From NCBI RefSeq assembly GCF_905475465.1, contig NC_062250.1:2874501-2938500 (forward strand): DNA of 64,000 nt. The letters are read 5' to 3'. Source of the stretch: Pieris napi (taxonomy: Eukaryota > Arthropoda > Insecta > Lepidoptera > Pieridae). Both the position numbers and the translations under genes were made by a program. The notes under the pieces were generated by a model, which did not search any database, was not told the DNA's origin, and was given only the letters and a program-made list of their open reading frames with translations. This document shows, piece by piece, positions 1-11,900 of this stretch (positions are counted from its first letter, which is position 1; each line of letters opens with the position of its first letter).

Positions 1-237
1 CGAGCGTGATTGTAAACGGTGGCGAGGGCGACGGTTGCGATGGTTGTCGCAAGGTTGTGCTCGTAGCTCAGCAACTTCCGAAGACAATCTTCTTATTTCA
101 CCGATGAGTGTGTCGATGGTTGGCTGTTGCGGATGCGGTGGTGGCACGCGGAGCGACAGTGAAATACCGGAGGCTTCCTGGCTCGACGGTGTTGATGAAG
201 TTAGACGCTCTGCACCGGAATTTTCTGTTGTCGACAT
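1..237 (-). CDS. Gag N-terminus of an LTR retrotransposon (runs off window edge)
   Basis: On the minus strand an ATG at 237-235 opens a frame with no stop for 79 codons up to the window edge. The product starts MSTTENSG, is rich in Ser, Thr and Pro for about 40 residues, then carries a short helix-forming stretch (IDTLIGEIRRLSSEVAELRA) and a basic Arg/His tail. This is the usual look of the start of a Gypsy-type Gag: a disordered head, then a coiled-coil segment. About 60 bases upstream lies a primer-binding-site-like sequence, and further upstream an LTR-like region with AATAAA on the same strand. The order LTR, PBS, leader, Gag is what an LTR element requires. Pol and the second LTR would be left of the window. 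Whether the element is intact cannot be judged. Confidence 0.72.
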   Translation of the reverse strand, partial: MSTTENSGAERLTSSTPSSQEASGISLSLRVPPPHPQQPTIDTLIGEIRRLSSEVAELRAQPCDNHRNRRPRHRLQSRS

Positions 238-890
238 CTTCAATGTTCTTGGTATTCTTCTCGGGTTTGTTCTTCTCGGGTTGTTCTTCTCGGGGTATCA
301 CGTCGGGGTCACCACTTTAGGGATGTTTGCTTGATGTTGACTGGTTCAGAATTATTTGGTCGATGTTAAAATAAAACTCCCTAATTACTTGTAGAGAAGA
401 GGTGAAGATGGAATAGTGAAATGATTGAATGAATTTTATTTACAAAACTGTGTACAATTATACTTAAAAATTATCCTACACTTACAACTAATATTGACAT
501 GTGGTGCCAAGATGCGGAGCGTTGATTGGTTGCGCAGGTACCAGAGTAGGCGATAAAACTGCGGCGCGGCAAAAAGTTGGCCTTTTTCTGCACGCAGCCG
601 TCGAAGCGTACGAACGTGTTCTTCTCAGAACACTTCGGTATCGTAGCAATACGATAACGCTGAAAACTGTCCTTTTCAGGACAAATTATCGTATCTCGAC
701 TAAACGTCTAACAACTGTCCTTTTCAGGACATATTATTCTTGTTTCACGACGAAAACGTTTGACAACTGCCCTTGTCAGGGCAAATTACCGTGTCTTACG
801 ACACGATGAAACTGTTCTTTTCAGAACACACGACCGTAACTATTCTGATATGTTCTTGTCTGAACACATCACTGTTTCAATACGACACGT
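238..890 (-). mobile_element. LTR-like region, primer-binding site and leader of an LTR retrotransposon
   Basis: Reading the minus strand, TGGTGACCCCGACGTGAT at 314-297 resembles a retrotransposon primer-binding site. It is followed by a leader with three near-repeats of CCCGAGAAGAA and then the Gag ATG. Upstream (higher coordinates) is AATAAA (at about 443-438 on the minus strand) and the hairpin array at 616-866. The outer LTR edge is not fixed. A TGT start near 887 is possible but unproven, because the other LTR is outside the window. Confidence 0.6.
616..866. repeat. Array of six spaced, covarying palindromes inside the LTR-like region
   Basis: Six short inverted repeats start at 616, 668, 716, 768, 813 and 851, spaced 38 to 52 bases apart. 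Each is a stem of about 6 bp with a 4-base loop: TGTCCT/AGGACA (twice), TGCCCT/AGGGCA and TGTTCT/AGAACA. The 616 copy has a GTG/CAC extension and the 851 copy a slightly larger loop. Where one arm changes, the other changes to match. The sequence between stems is also weakly repetitive, so this is a degenerate tandem repeat of about 50 bp whose palindrome has been kept. Confidence 0.8.
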
Positions 891-1686
891 TAATCAATCA
901 CCTACAGCAATAATAACAATGCCAAAATTCTTGTGTTTTACAATAGGACGTTTTAAGCTAATTGAAGTTTTGCCTTTTAAGAACACTGCTTCAAAGTCAG
1001 TACAACGGGTCTTTCAAATATATTTTCGAACAAATAGAAACATAGGTATTGTGTATGCAATAAACTCAAGGTTTTGCAGATTATTCTAAGATCTAAGCGT
1101 CAAAGTCGTTAGAGACATCCGTTACCTTTACAAACCAAACTATGTCAATAATCATGCACTACTTTAGTGAGGATGATATTTTAGAATTGTACTTTTTTTT
1201 AAAACAAAATGTAGTATATTGCTTAATAAAATAATTTGACATAGGTTATTTTAAAAAAATCTGACATTTTAATTGTCTATACTAAAATATCTCACGATAC
1301 TGTTACTGTTATAATACTTCATGTCACTAACGACGACGTGATGACCAATAAGATATTTAGCAGACGCTCTATCAATCTATTTACGGTGAGCAAGGGTCGT
1401 TTAAATGTCTTTAACGTTCACAAGTCGAAAATGTATTATTGTTACATATCGTCACTGTAGAATGATAACCTCGTATGTCCTGAGAACCAAATATTACAGG
1501 AAACGAAAAATGTTTCATTTCGTCAATGTTCGTTAAAATATTATTGTTTTTTGTCCATAGTTTTAGATGGTAAAAAGGTCTTTATTTATTAATAACATAA
1601 ATAAGTCTTTACTTCATGATTATATCAGTTAATTAACATGAGAGTCTAAAAATAAAAAGGGTGCGTGCACTTATGTACGTGCGTAA
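891..1686. other. Unassigned AT-rich sequence
   Basis: No gene, splice-consistent coding segment or clear repeat was recognised between the LTR-like region and the MITE at 1687. Short frames here are chance. Confidence 0.5.
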
Positions 1687-2013
1687 GAAGTTATACTTCT
1701 TTGGCATTATTAAAAATAGTTTTTGATTGCATGCAAATAATTAATTACAATTAAATAATCAAAGACTGGAAAAGGAGTCATTATAGTCAATAAAGTTCAG
1801 TTTACATTTGAAAAATTTGATAAATCAATATTTATTATTACTCTCTTACATTAAGTGTAACATAAATTCTATTAAGTATTATTCGAATGTTCTTTTTAAA
1901 ATATGTCCAATGCCGTAGCATCTTCCGTGGGCAACTTCATTCTGTTAATTTTGTGTGACATAGCGCACATCGTAAAATTTCAGTCTCATAAATTTTTAAA
2001 GAAGTATAACTTC
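1687..2013. mobile_element. MITE with palindromic ends, copy 1
   Basis: It begins GAAGTTATACTTC (1687-1699) and ends GAAGTATAACTTC (2001-2013), exact reverse complements. A second copy with high identity along its length lies at 56997-57332. It has no coding capacity. Its ends resemble those of the element at 13845-14316. Confidence 0.8.
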
Positions 2014-2689
2014 AAAAACTAAATGGTTTTTTGACATACGAAGTTATCATTCTACAATGACGCTATAGCTAATCATCTATATGTATTAATATAATCACCA
2101 ATGTCGACGCGATATTTGGAGTTATTCATACAAATAATATTAAATCGAAGACATTTAGGAAATCAAAAATAGCACAAGCGCATTAATGTTCGATTATTAT
2201 GATTGTAGCAATAAAATGATAATCTGATGAACTGAGCCAAAACGTTTCCATTCTCTGTGCACTATAAAACTGGGATTTGTCCTTGTAATGTATTTGTAAA
2301 ATTTCTAACCATTTTCACGGAATTCTCTGAAGTGTAAATGACTCTGTCTCTTTAGTTATTTATAAGTTTCCACGAAAGATGAATGTTAATGTCAACTGCG
2401 ATGTAATTTGAATAATATCTACTTTATTTCACAATTTTTCATGTCGTTAATTGTCTGTACCAAAAAAAACTTTGCATTAAGAATATCTATAGAAAATTTT
2501 CCTCCGGTATGATCGAGTGCATAACTTTATTCTTAAAAATTGTACGTACAGGCAAACTTATTACTTGATAATCGTGAGCGCAGGTATTAGTTTTATTTTA
2601 AACATTAATTTCTTAAAGTTGATTGTCATTTTTATATGTATACGAAATGTCATTGGACATTTTTTTTTTTTTTTAAAGACAAGTCACAC

Positions 2690-2925
2690 CAATTGACCTA
2701 GTCCCATGCTAAGCTGGTGAAGCTTGTGTTATGGGTACTAGGCAACGGATATACATACATATTATAGATAGATAGATATATAAATACATATTTAAACACC
2801 CAAGACCTAAGCACAACACCAAATGCTCGTCACATCGATGTTCGTCTCAGCCGGGGATCGAACCCAGGACCCATAGATTCGCAGTCAGAGGTACTAACCA
2901 CGAGACCAATGAGTCGTCTATTTTA
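2690..2925 (-). mobile_element. tRNA-derived SINE (family 1)
   Basis: On the minus strand a tRNA-like head reads from about 2925 downwards. It has an A-box-like TGGTCTCGTGGTTAGTACC and a B-box GGGTTCGATCCCCGG, followed by a body and a GATA/TATA-rich simple-repeat tail near 2765-2790. The tRNA-like part does not fold into a proper tRNA gene, and a retroposon body follows it, so this is a SINE. Confidence 0.75.
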
Positions 2926-3305
2926 CATACTGTGTATCAATAACACAAAGAGAAACATATTAAGGTGATATTCCGCGTCCCAGTTACGTCGTTGGTCGGT
3001 TAGTCGGAGCTGTGCGGTAACTAGTAAACGGAAATCGTCTAGAGGCGACATTGTATTACAGTCTTCAGACTTGACTACATTAAATATAATATCTATTTTT
3101 TTAAATGCAGTATAGTTCGTACTATGTCGAATTATCTGTTATATTTTGTAGGTATTTTGTTTTGTTTTGTGTTTTTAGTTGAGAGCTTAAATTTCGTTAT
3201 CGAAAAAGCACTTTATCTGTCATATCTTATTGGGTGGAGTGGTTAGGTGATATTACTATTATCAATGACTGTTTATTTTGCAGGAAATGAACATTTGACC
3301 ACGCG

Positions 3306-4181
3306 ATGGAGAATCGAGATGGATGGGCTGATGCAGAATCCAGCACAAAGGGAAATTCCACAGATCGTTCACAAGCTGAGCGAGATCGAGTCCGGATTGA
3401 GTTTTATGCCACATACGACGTCATGACGGGTGTCCGAATAGCCGCCACTTTGGGTGGTTTTTTCGCACTTATGGTTTTTTTAATTGTTTATAAAAGCCGT
3501 AGTAAATCAGTCAAGGCATTGAACGATCCAAAGCTGGTTGAATTTGCTGAGGCTGTTGTGGCCGAGGAAGAAGCGGTGGAAGAAGAAAGGCAATTAAATT
3601 TAGCCATAGAAGAGGCTCTATCAGAACGTGCACGATCCCGACCCTCATTAAGCGAGGAGCCCCCATGGCCGCGTAATTCACGATTTTCATCGTATGGTGG
3701 TTATGGTAGCTTACTGGCCCCTCCTAGACGGCTTTCAGGGCATCGTGGAGACTCTTTACCCGGATCGGCTTTGAAGTTTAATGAAAGACGATTTTCGGGT
3801 GGTCCACGTGATCGCCGATTGAGTTCGGCAACTTGTTCTAGTTCCGGGAGTTCCTATTTAGAAAGGCGCGGCTCTTCAGTAGTGTGTGCCCTTCCGGAGC
3901 GACGTCTCTCGCCCTGTCCAAGCGAAAGACTAGCTCCACTAGCTTCAGTTGGTAGTGTAGGTGCATCGTTTGCTGTAGAAAGTGATCTTGTATCAGTAGG
4001 AGCAGACTCGGTATTTGCGGAAGATGATGCGGATTCCACTGATGGTGAAGTTGAGCAATTCTCGACGGACAGTGGAGGTGGAACAGAGGTGGGTGCACTG
4101 GATTGCACAGAACTTACAAGTAGACCACTATGTTCCACCAGTGTCAACCGCGCCTCACATTCGCGTGAAACGTTATTCTAG
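3306..4181 (+). CDS. Single-pass membrane protein with five RRxS kinase sites
   Basis: This 291-residue protein is encoded in one exon. A strong acceptor (TTTTGCAG, ending 3283) just before the ATG suggests an intron in the 5' UTR. Residues 1-40 are polar. Residues about 41-62 form one membrane span (VRIAATLGGFFALMVFLIVY), followed by a basic KSRSK stop-transfer. Residues 80-115 are acidic and helical (Glu/Ala-rich). The C-terminal two thirds are low-complexity and Ser/Arg-rich, with five RRxS motifs at residues 141, 161, 170, 187 and 199, a consensus for PKA-like kinases. The end is acidic and Ser-rich. There is no signal peptide, so the span likely acts as a signal anchor with a long cytoplasmic tail. 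I do not recognise a named orthologue. The span and tail design suggest a phosphorylation-regulated scaffold, which is inference. Confidence 0.8.
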   Translation: MENRDGWADAESSTKGNSTDRSQAERDRVRIEFYATYDVMTGVRIAATLGGFFALMVFLIVYKSRSKSVKALNDPKLVEFAEAVVAEEEAVEEERQLNLAIEEALSERARSRPSLSEEPPWPRNSRFSSYGGYGSLLAPPRRLSGHRGDSLPGSALKFNERRFSGGPRDRRLSSATCSSSGSSYLERRGSSVVCALPERRLSPCPSERLAPLASVGSVGASFAVESDLVSVGADSVFAEDDADSTDGEVEQFSTDSGGGTEVGALDCTELTSRPLCSTSVNRASHSRETLF

Positions 4182-5710
4182 TCCCCAAGATCCTATGTTG
4201 AATGTTACCTAAATGTTATTTAGCATAAATAATTAAAATATCCACATATCAGAATTAATTATTCCTTGTAATTTTTTATCTCATCAATTTACGAACCCTA
4301 ACATATCATTTGATATTTATTATTAAAAATTATAATTTGTGTTTTCCTATTACTTAGGATAATCAAGTAAAAATTATAAGATTAATTTGACTAATAAATG
4401 TATGTGTGATGTGAGTTCAAAAATCTTAAGAACCTGATATGTTGATATTTTAAACATAAATTATTTTAGATTGTACATAATTTGTTTTTGTTATTGAATT
4501 GATGTATTGCGATGTTGATGTTCTTATAGGCGATGAAAAATGTGTGGAATCTTTGTATAGGCCGTTTCGGTTAAATTTAAAATTTCCGTAAACTAATATT
4601 TTTTATTATTTTATCACACTGTAGCCAAATTTGAAGAGTTTAAAATAATTCGTAAAATACAGCACAATCAAATGGACTTCTTGAAGCACATAAGTTGAAA
4701 CAAAATTTAGACTAGACTGAAAGTAATCGTAATATCTTTAGTTTGGATTTTTTGCAAATTCTCTGATGTTGTATTAAATTATTGTTGTGCCATTAGTTAT
4801 GGAAAAATTATATTGGATAGTTATTTGGTGTTACTGGTTACACCGCGTAGTGTTCTATGTAAGTTGAAAATGATGAATTTACCGAATTAATCTTTTGTAG
4901 TTATATATTATTTACATAATGTAAATAGTTAAGATTTCCCTACATTTGTACTTTTATTATTTTATATGAAGTTACACGCACAATGGCCTCGTAAACTTAG
5001 TACCTTCCAATCGCTTATTCTTATTACAAATGATAGTTAATCAATAGCTGATAGAAATATTAAATTTATACAGTATTTAATTTCGCCAAGTTCATTATGG
5101 CTTCCTGTTAACAGAGTTCATTTTCCATGTTTAGTACATTTTTAGAAAAATCGTTTACGTACCTGTATTCAGTATATTGTACTAAAAAGCAGATTTCTCC
5201 TAAACTATATATTTCTGACTGGCTTATACTACTGTTTGAGCTTGACGTAGAATATAAAATTATAGATAAATTTCCATAAAGGGTAAAAATGTATCATTGC
5301 TACGTTGTTACGAAGTTTATTTATATAGTAAAAATGTTTAACACCTTTTTATTTTTATCAGGTGCAAAGGGCAGATAAAATCGATGCGGCCCTTGACCAA
5401 AAAAGAATAAAGAAGCGGCCTAAAATGTTGCTTTGACCTATCTGCGAATATTATCGTTTCAAAAATACTGCCACCATTTTTCTTCGTAGATGATGTTGTG
5501 GACACGAGAATTTTATTGATTCTAGTGTACCATCCCGTATAGAGCGGGTCCAGTAGATTAACTAACACAAATCGTTATTACGATTTAGATTTACGTGTTA
5601 GTTTATGTAACTGTTCGTTGCTCGAATAAAAAAGAGCTCCCTGTAGTCTGTAAAATGTTGAAATGTATGTAAAAATATTGTAAATATATAACACGAGTCA
5701 TTTGCTGTTT
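4182..5710 (+). other. Probable 3' UTR of the RRxS membrane protein
   Basis: This AT-rich stretch lacks splice-consistent coding. AATAAA at 5625-5630 is a plausible distal polyadenylation signal, with an earlier one at about 4393. A 76-codon minus-strand frame at 5338-5568 has no recognisable features and is not called. Confidence 0.4.
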
Positions 5711-6856
5711 TATTTTTACGTTCGCATTTTCGGTTTTCTCTGTAAACAAATCAAGAGCATTAAACTATAATAAAGATAAATATGACTCTATAAATTTTCT
5801 TCATCGAGAGCAAATAGGGAATGACGCGGATCACGTCCGCTGTTTTGTGGCTTGTGGTTCTTTTATGAGCGTGAAAGAATTTTATGTATCGTATCAGCTT
5901 TATAAATTACTATTTCTGTTCTTACTACCTAATTAATATTAAAAACAACGTTAACGATCGAGATGACTACCAATTAAATGTAAAAGCCACATTCAATATA
6001 AAATGACTCTTGTTGAGAATTTATAAGCCAGAAAATGCAATAGACCTATATTTATAAAAAAAAATTAAAACGGACATGGACACAGTCATGGAAAACAGAA
6101 ATATCAAACGGTTATTTAAATAAACAATCCAGTGTCGACTTTACCATTTGATCGGGCAAAAAATTATTTTTGGTATCTTCAGAAAGAATATTTCTAGACG
6201 GAACTATCTCTATATATGTAAAACACATTTATATACAAAGTCGATAAGTAGATGTTACTACATGGTATCGTGTATTTTGAGATCAATTTTATTCGTAAAT
6301 GTTTTTTGAATTTATTATTGTTTCGTTTTTTTTGCGCGTAAGTTTTTTGTCATAAGAAAATAATGATTGCCAAATACGATTTTTATAAGAAAAATCTGTC
6401 AACCAATGCGTAATTATGACTATAGTCCTTTTCATGAAAGAAGTCCCCCAGACGCGGCGCTGCAATCGCATGACGTAATGTTGCCAATTATGAGTAAAAA
6501 ATTTACCTATTTTATTTACATTTAGGAGATGTAATTTATCAAATAATATTATTTTCTGCATACTTCGATGAAACAATATTTCTGTTATGTAAAAAGTATA
6601 TTTTTATTTACTTATATTAGCGGTGTTCTACCTACTTACAGGGAAAAGATGAGAAAATAGGCTAAAGAAAAGCAATACAATTTTTTATTCAGTTTTATTG
6701 CATAATTGTTGGGTTATAATTTTTTTCGAAGTACACGCCGTTGTTATACCTTCGTTGGTAATTCTTGTTATAGTTTTCTCTGACACACCTGCAATTAAAT
6801 TATAAACAATTAAAAATATTGGTTGTTTGTAAAGTAGGTTTACGATCGAGATGTTT
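5711..6856. other. Unassigned intergenic sequence
   Basis: Nothing recognisable: AT-rich, with short chance frames only. Confidence 0.5.
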
Positions 6857-7179
6857 ACGTGATAACGTCTTATTGGTGATATAAGTTTTTGGGAAGTAAG
6901 GAATTAATGAAGATAACAATTTTTTCAAATTTTAAATTACATCTATCGTTTTATTCACACTTTTGATGATAAATTTCGGGTGTAAAATCATTACTTATTC
7001 GACTATGATATACATTTTTCTTCATACATTCACGGAATGACTGGCAGCGCTCGAGATGAGACGGGAGATCGGTCCGTCTCTCTCTCGTTATACCTGCGAT
7101 CGCGCTCGTGAGGTTTTGATGTGACACAAGTTTCTGAACATGTCACCCGACTAAAACGATTTTAAAGACGTTATCACGT
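6857..7179. mobile_element. MITE with ACGTGATAACGTCTT ends
   Basis: The left end ACGTGATAACGTCTT (6857-6871) is matched exactly in inverse by AAGACGTTATCACGT (7165-7179). The body is non-coding, with a GC-richer, CpG-bearing stretch near 7040-7140. Confidence 0.7.
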
Positions 7180-7349
7180 CAATAATAATAACTTTAAGTT
7201 TATAATGCTTATGTAATATATGTTTTAATTTCAGTTACTTAGTTTAATCACGTTATGTATTTGTTCAAATTTGTCGCAAAAACGAATTTATATCATAAAA
7301 GTCCCATCAATACAGCAAAAAATTATTAAATGGCAACTCTAAAAAGTAC

Positions 7350-7482
7350 CTGTTATGGCGGCAACTCTCTTCCAAACATTGTTTAGTGGTATTAAAACAC
7401 CTTGATTCTTATATTCCGCTTCACAGAACTCTTTCACCTTTAATATAATTTCTCGATCCGAACTTTTTACAACTTTTGGCAT
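7350..7482 (-). pseudogene. Transposase N-terminal exon fragment
   Basis: On the minus strand an ATG at 7482 encodes about 44 residues starting MPKVVKSSDREIILKVKEF and ending RVAAITG at a donor-like GTAC. The helix-rich pattern resembles the first, DNA-binding exon of Tc1/mariner-superfamily transposases common in insect genomes. No catalytic domain was found near it. This is a weak call by pattern recall. Confidence 0.4.
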
Positions 7483-7810
7483 TGTAAACAATCTTTAAAA
7501 TGCACTAAGCTAGTTAAAAATACACAAAAATCTACCACAACAAACGAACTTGATAACATCGACGAATGACAACATTGCCGACCTGTCAAATTTAGTTCCA
7601 AAAATCACCGCGGGACTTCTTTCATGAAAAGCACTATATATCCGATCTGTTGCATTTTTTCGATTAATGAACCCGGATGACAGTAGATCCACAAAATAAA
7701 AATAGTTAAAAACATAGTTAATATATTATTTTTTACACAAATACAGTATTTACAATTTTCTTAACCTATAAAGTAATAATAAAAATAATTAAAAATAAAT
7801 AAAATTAAAA

Positions 7811-8800
7811 TTAAAACAAATTTAAAAAGTTTGGTCCCTGTGGCAGTGTACCTTTAACGCTGGCAACATTTCCTCGCTGTATTGCGAGACTTATTCTTTG
7901 AGCCAGGAAAGTGCCAGCTCTGCGGTCACCGGTACTATCTACCAGGCGCCAACTTAAATCTTTAATAAGCGCCTGTGCACTTGAACCCCACGGCCCAAGA
8001 GTCTCTACTCCAAAGGGAACAAAATTGAAGTTGGAGGAAAGACTCTTATATTTGTGCCGTTTGTTACTTTCTGCCTGCTCTGCGGCCGCGCCAGCTTTTT
8101 GACTTGTCCGAAGGAGATGAGACGGGGCAAAGGTGTCTACACAGGTAGCATCCCATACTAAAGCCCGTCCCATTTTCCAAGGGATCAAAGACATTCCATC
8201 TGGCCGCTTGCCATCGTCTCTTGCGATGCCTGTTGGCTCCAAAATTGCTGGAACATTGACGGAGGCAAGAGAGCGGCGTATAATGTCGTTTAGCGCGGCA
8301 TGGCGAGAAAAACGACCTGCACTCTTTTGGCAGTGTAGGCCATGGTGTCCAAGGCTACTTACTTCAAAACCACAGGGACACTTATGGGGAGTACATATGG
8401 GCACTCCTAAGCGGAGGCTGATGGCAATTCGAAGTGATTCAGGGTCTAAAAGGGTGCCAGTGTTTGGCGAAGGATAAGCATTAAGCCAATGCCCAGCTTC
8501 CCTAGACCCCACAGCCATCAACCTTGCACGGTCTGTTATTGGAATGTGACCTAATAACTTTTTGAATTCACTTTTGCAAAGAGGATCATCCCAGCTCCTT
8601 TGAAAGTTGACGCCAGAAGGCAAACTCAAGCCTGGGTTGGATGCTATCCACACGTTTCTTGCATCTGTTAAATCCGCAATCTCGTAGTTTGTAGAATAAG
8701 ATCTAAGGATTTTACCTACCAGACTGCTAGATTTGTGAGCAGATGAGAGAAACGCTGGAAGAGCTACACTTGTTAATATATTGCTTGCAACAATGAAAAT
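7811..8800 (-). pseudogene. C-terminal fragment of a retroelement polyprotein
   Basis: A minus-strand frame is open from 8800 to a stop at 7811 without a convincing ATG (a GTG begins the longest computed form), so it is a 5'-truncated piece. It carries a zinc-knuckle-like cluster (CTPHKCPCGFEV, then HHGLHC), an RHAALND block, and a KRPDGMSLIPW...LVWDATC block. The last looks like a PD-(D/E)xK-type nuclease core, as found at the C-terminus of some non-LTR retroelement proteins. It ends in a conserved-looking QRISLAIQRGN segment. It lies about 200 bases upstream of the Rep start and points away from it. Non-LTR element C-terminus is the best reading; the exact clade is uncertain. Confidence 0.6.
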
Positions 8801-8997
8801 TTAGAAAGCATTAAATCTTTTATTTATTGCCTGTAGTCTGTACATTTTTATCTTCTCTTATGACAGCACAGCAATGTCAATTGTCAGATGTCAGAGTAAG
8901 AAAACTATAAGCCTTTGTAGAGCAAAGGACGTACATTTTTAGAATTTTATAAAATATTGTTTTTTTATAATAACTGTGAGCTAAACAAGGAATTAAA

Positions 8998-11900
8998 ATG
9001 GACGACGATTTACCGACCGATTTCCAAGTCATCGTCGTTGGGACAGGTATGCCTTTTCTCTTGAAATAAACCATGCCGGCTGTAATGGCGAAAGCTAGCC
9101 TACTTATGTATCGATCCTATTTTTTTTGTTCTTACATCTTATTATTCCGTACTCACAGTTTACAATAGATGTAATATACCAATTTTGAGAAATTTATATC
9201 CACTGGGGATTTGCGACTTACCTTAATATAAAAGAAGTATTCGTAAAAATGTTTAGAACATATGCAAAAAACGCCCTAGTTATCGGAGATTACTCATTCC
9301 GTAATTTTTTCAGTTATTTAGTACAGTCGTTGACCCCTTGCAGCAAGAATATAGATTATGATATTCATTTTAGTTTTATTATAGTATGATATATCATTAA
9401 ATGTAAGTAAAGTTACCTATACTAATACATCATCTGTTTCTTAAAAAAATATAAGTTAACTTTTCTTAAGGTATGGTGGAGTCAATTGTAGCAGCAGCAT
9501 GCAGTAGAATTGGTAAAAATGTCCTTCATTTAGACTCAAGTGATCATTATGGAGGTCTCTGGGCTTCTTACAATTTTGATGGTCTACAAAAGTTTATTAA
9601 AGAAGTTTCTGAGGATCCGAAGAGGCAAGAGCAAGTTTATAATCTCAGTGAGAAATGGTACATAGAAAAGTAAGTAAATACTTATTCAAATAATTAATAA
9701 CAGTATGAAATACATATCAAAACCAAGACCAACAAAATTAAGAAAATATAATATACACTCTGAACTCCATTTAACATCCCTTGATGTAACAAAAACCCTC
9801 TAAAGCGTCTAAATCACTCTCACTTCTTCAACACTTTGTATTTATTGGCTTAGGTTTCATATAATCTAAAGTTTTACTGTACAATATAGGTTTAAAAATT
9901 TAGAGGTTTGATAAAATTAAAATAGAGCAGTCTAACACAGTATATTTTTGTGCATTAGAGATGTGTCAGAGGAAGCAGAAGAGAACAAGACTGATGCAGA
10001 CCCTGCAAAGAAAATATGGAGTCAAACAAAATTTGCTGCTGAATATAGGAAATTTAATATTGATATGACACCCAAGGTAACCTTTTTAACTTATTAATCT
10101 TATAACTTAATTTAAAATTAATTATATCCATTCTAATTTATAGAATGTAATTTCATTTCTGGCTTTGTAAAATAGGATTTAATAAATGTATTCTATAACT
10201 TGCTAGCTCTTATATAGTGAAGACCAGATGTTTCATATCTCAGTAGAGTAAGATCTTTTTCAGTTTTGCTCAAGTAACTTTTAACATATTTTTTTAAAGT
10301 TAATCCAGGAGCTTTGGAGTCAAAACCATTAAATAAATGTATGTTTAACCAAGCACTAAAGTGAAAAGCTACTAGACACAGCAAATTTGGTTCATTAATT
10401 TTAATTTGCTCATTATGTATGAGTGAAACTTTTTAATTATTTAAGCAGTGAAGTATTTAATACTAAATGGATTCAGTGTCATATATTTTATATTGTAAAT
10501 AATTTAGCAGCAGTGGCTTCAGCGTACGACTCATACCTGGTTGTAAGTTCGATCCCCGGCTGTGCACTAATGAACATTCTTTATATGTGCGCATTTAACA
10601 TTTGCTTGAACGGTGAAGGAAAACATTGTGAGGGAACCGAAATGTCTTAGACCCAGAAAGTCGACTGTGTGTGTCAGGCAGTGGAGACTGATAACCTACT
10701 TGCCTATTAGATTTAAAAATGATCATGAAACAAATTTAGAAATCTGAGGTGGAATATTCTGTGTTTTTAGTTTTTATTTAATATTCATAATGTTTAATAA
10801 GAAAACTTCTTTCCCTATATACCTGAAAATTATTTTTGTACGGTGATTGTTTAAAGGGGTAAAATGCTAAAATGTTGTCTTAAATTTAAACTGAGCTACT
10901 TTAGCTAAGTGAGATGAATAGATGATTCACTCCGGCATTATTCAATCGTCGGTCACGCTTTTTGTGTGCTTAAGATTACAGTAAAAATTTTATGTACACG
11001 TCGCACGAATTCACGCGGCTGATTATTGAAAGATCGTTTATGTTGATTTAGCCAATTTTTTTTATTTTACGAATTATATTATTTTATTCATTGAATATTC
11101 CTATAAAGTATGACCTTTAGTTTAGCTCTCGGTGCTCTCGGATAAGATATAGTTTTTTCTATAGAAAAATGTTAGCCCCGGCACGTAATGTCAGATTTTT
11201 CGCGATGAAATTCTTATCTTAAAAAGTAAATCGAGCAGACTGCCCAATTTATATTCCGGCAACTGTGAAACAGATGCATAGACGAAAGGTATGAATTTCT
11301 GTACCTACGGTACATTTTCAGTTCGGTGTTTTAAAAATGATGTTCTCTGTCGACACGTGTATAAATTGCTATTTATAAAATATAAATGGATACCGCATTA
11401 AAGTATCAAATACCTTTGTTGAAATATAATGTTAGCAAGAGCCACAGTTTTTTTCTATTAAGAAACTTAGCTCATTATTTAGGGAAGAGTTAGTTCAAAG
11501 GTACGTTAGAGAAGTTACGCTGGAATTTTTGCATTAACCTTGAGACTTGGTTTTGGCGTAGAGCATAATATATAAAAAGCAAAAAGTTTCCACTTCCATT
11601 AAACATAACGGTCTCTCCACCGCTCCAAATATTTTAATGACTTCCACAACTGATGCCAAATAAAACGGTCTACAACACAATGGTACTGCTTCATTAGGAG
11701 AAATTATATTTTGATTAAAGTAACTTTATACCAAAAGTGATATAATAAAACGTTTAGCTTTAATTCTATGCGAATAAGTATAAAATCTTGGACGATGTTT
11801 TTTACTGAAATTGCTGAGTATGAAAAGGCATTGACCTTTTGTCAAAGTAGTTAGTATAACGATAGTTTATCCTTTAATATCCGAAACTATGTTCATTACT

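Noticed and set aside
616..866. Superficial likeness to a CRISPR array (spaced palindromic repeats)
   Set aside because: Repeats are only about 16 bp and diverge with paired changes, the intervening parts are also repetitive, and the setting is a eukaryotic LTR.
5338..5568. 76-codon minus-strand frame in the 3' UTR region
   Set aside because: No homology pattern, no splice context and AT-rich composition; likely chance.
10930..11030. Inverted pair around TATTCAATCGTCGG and CTGATTATTGAA
   Set aside because: The match is too imperfect to claim an element.
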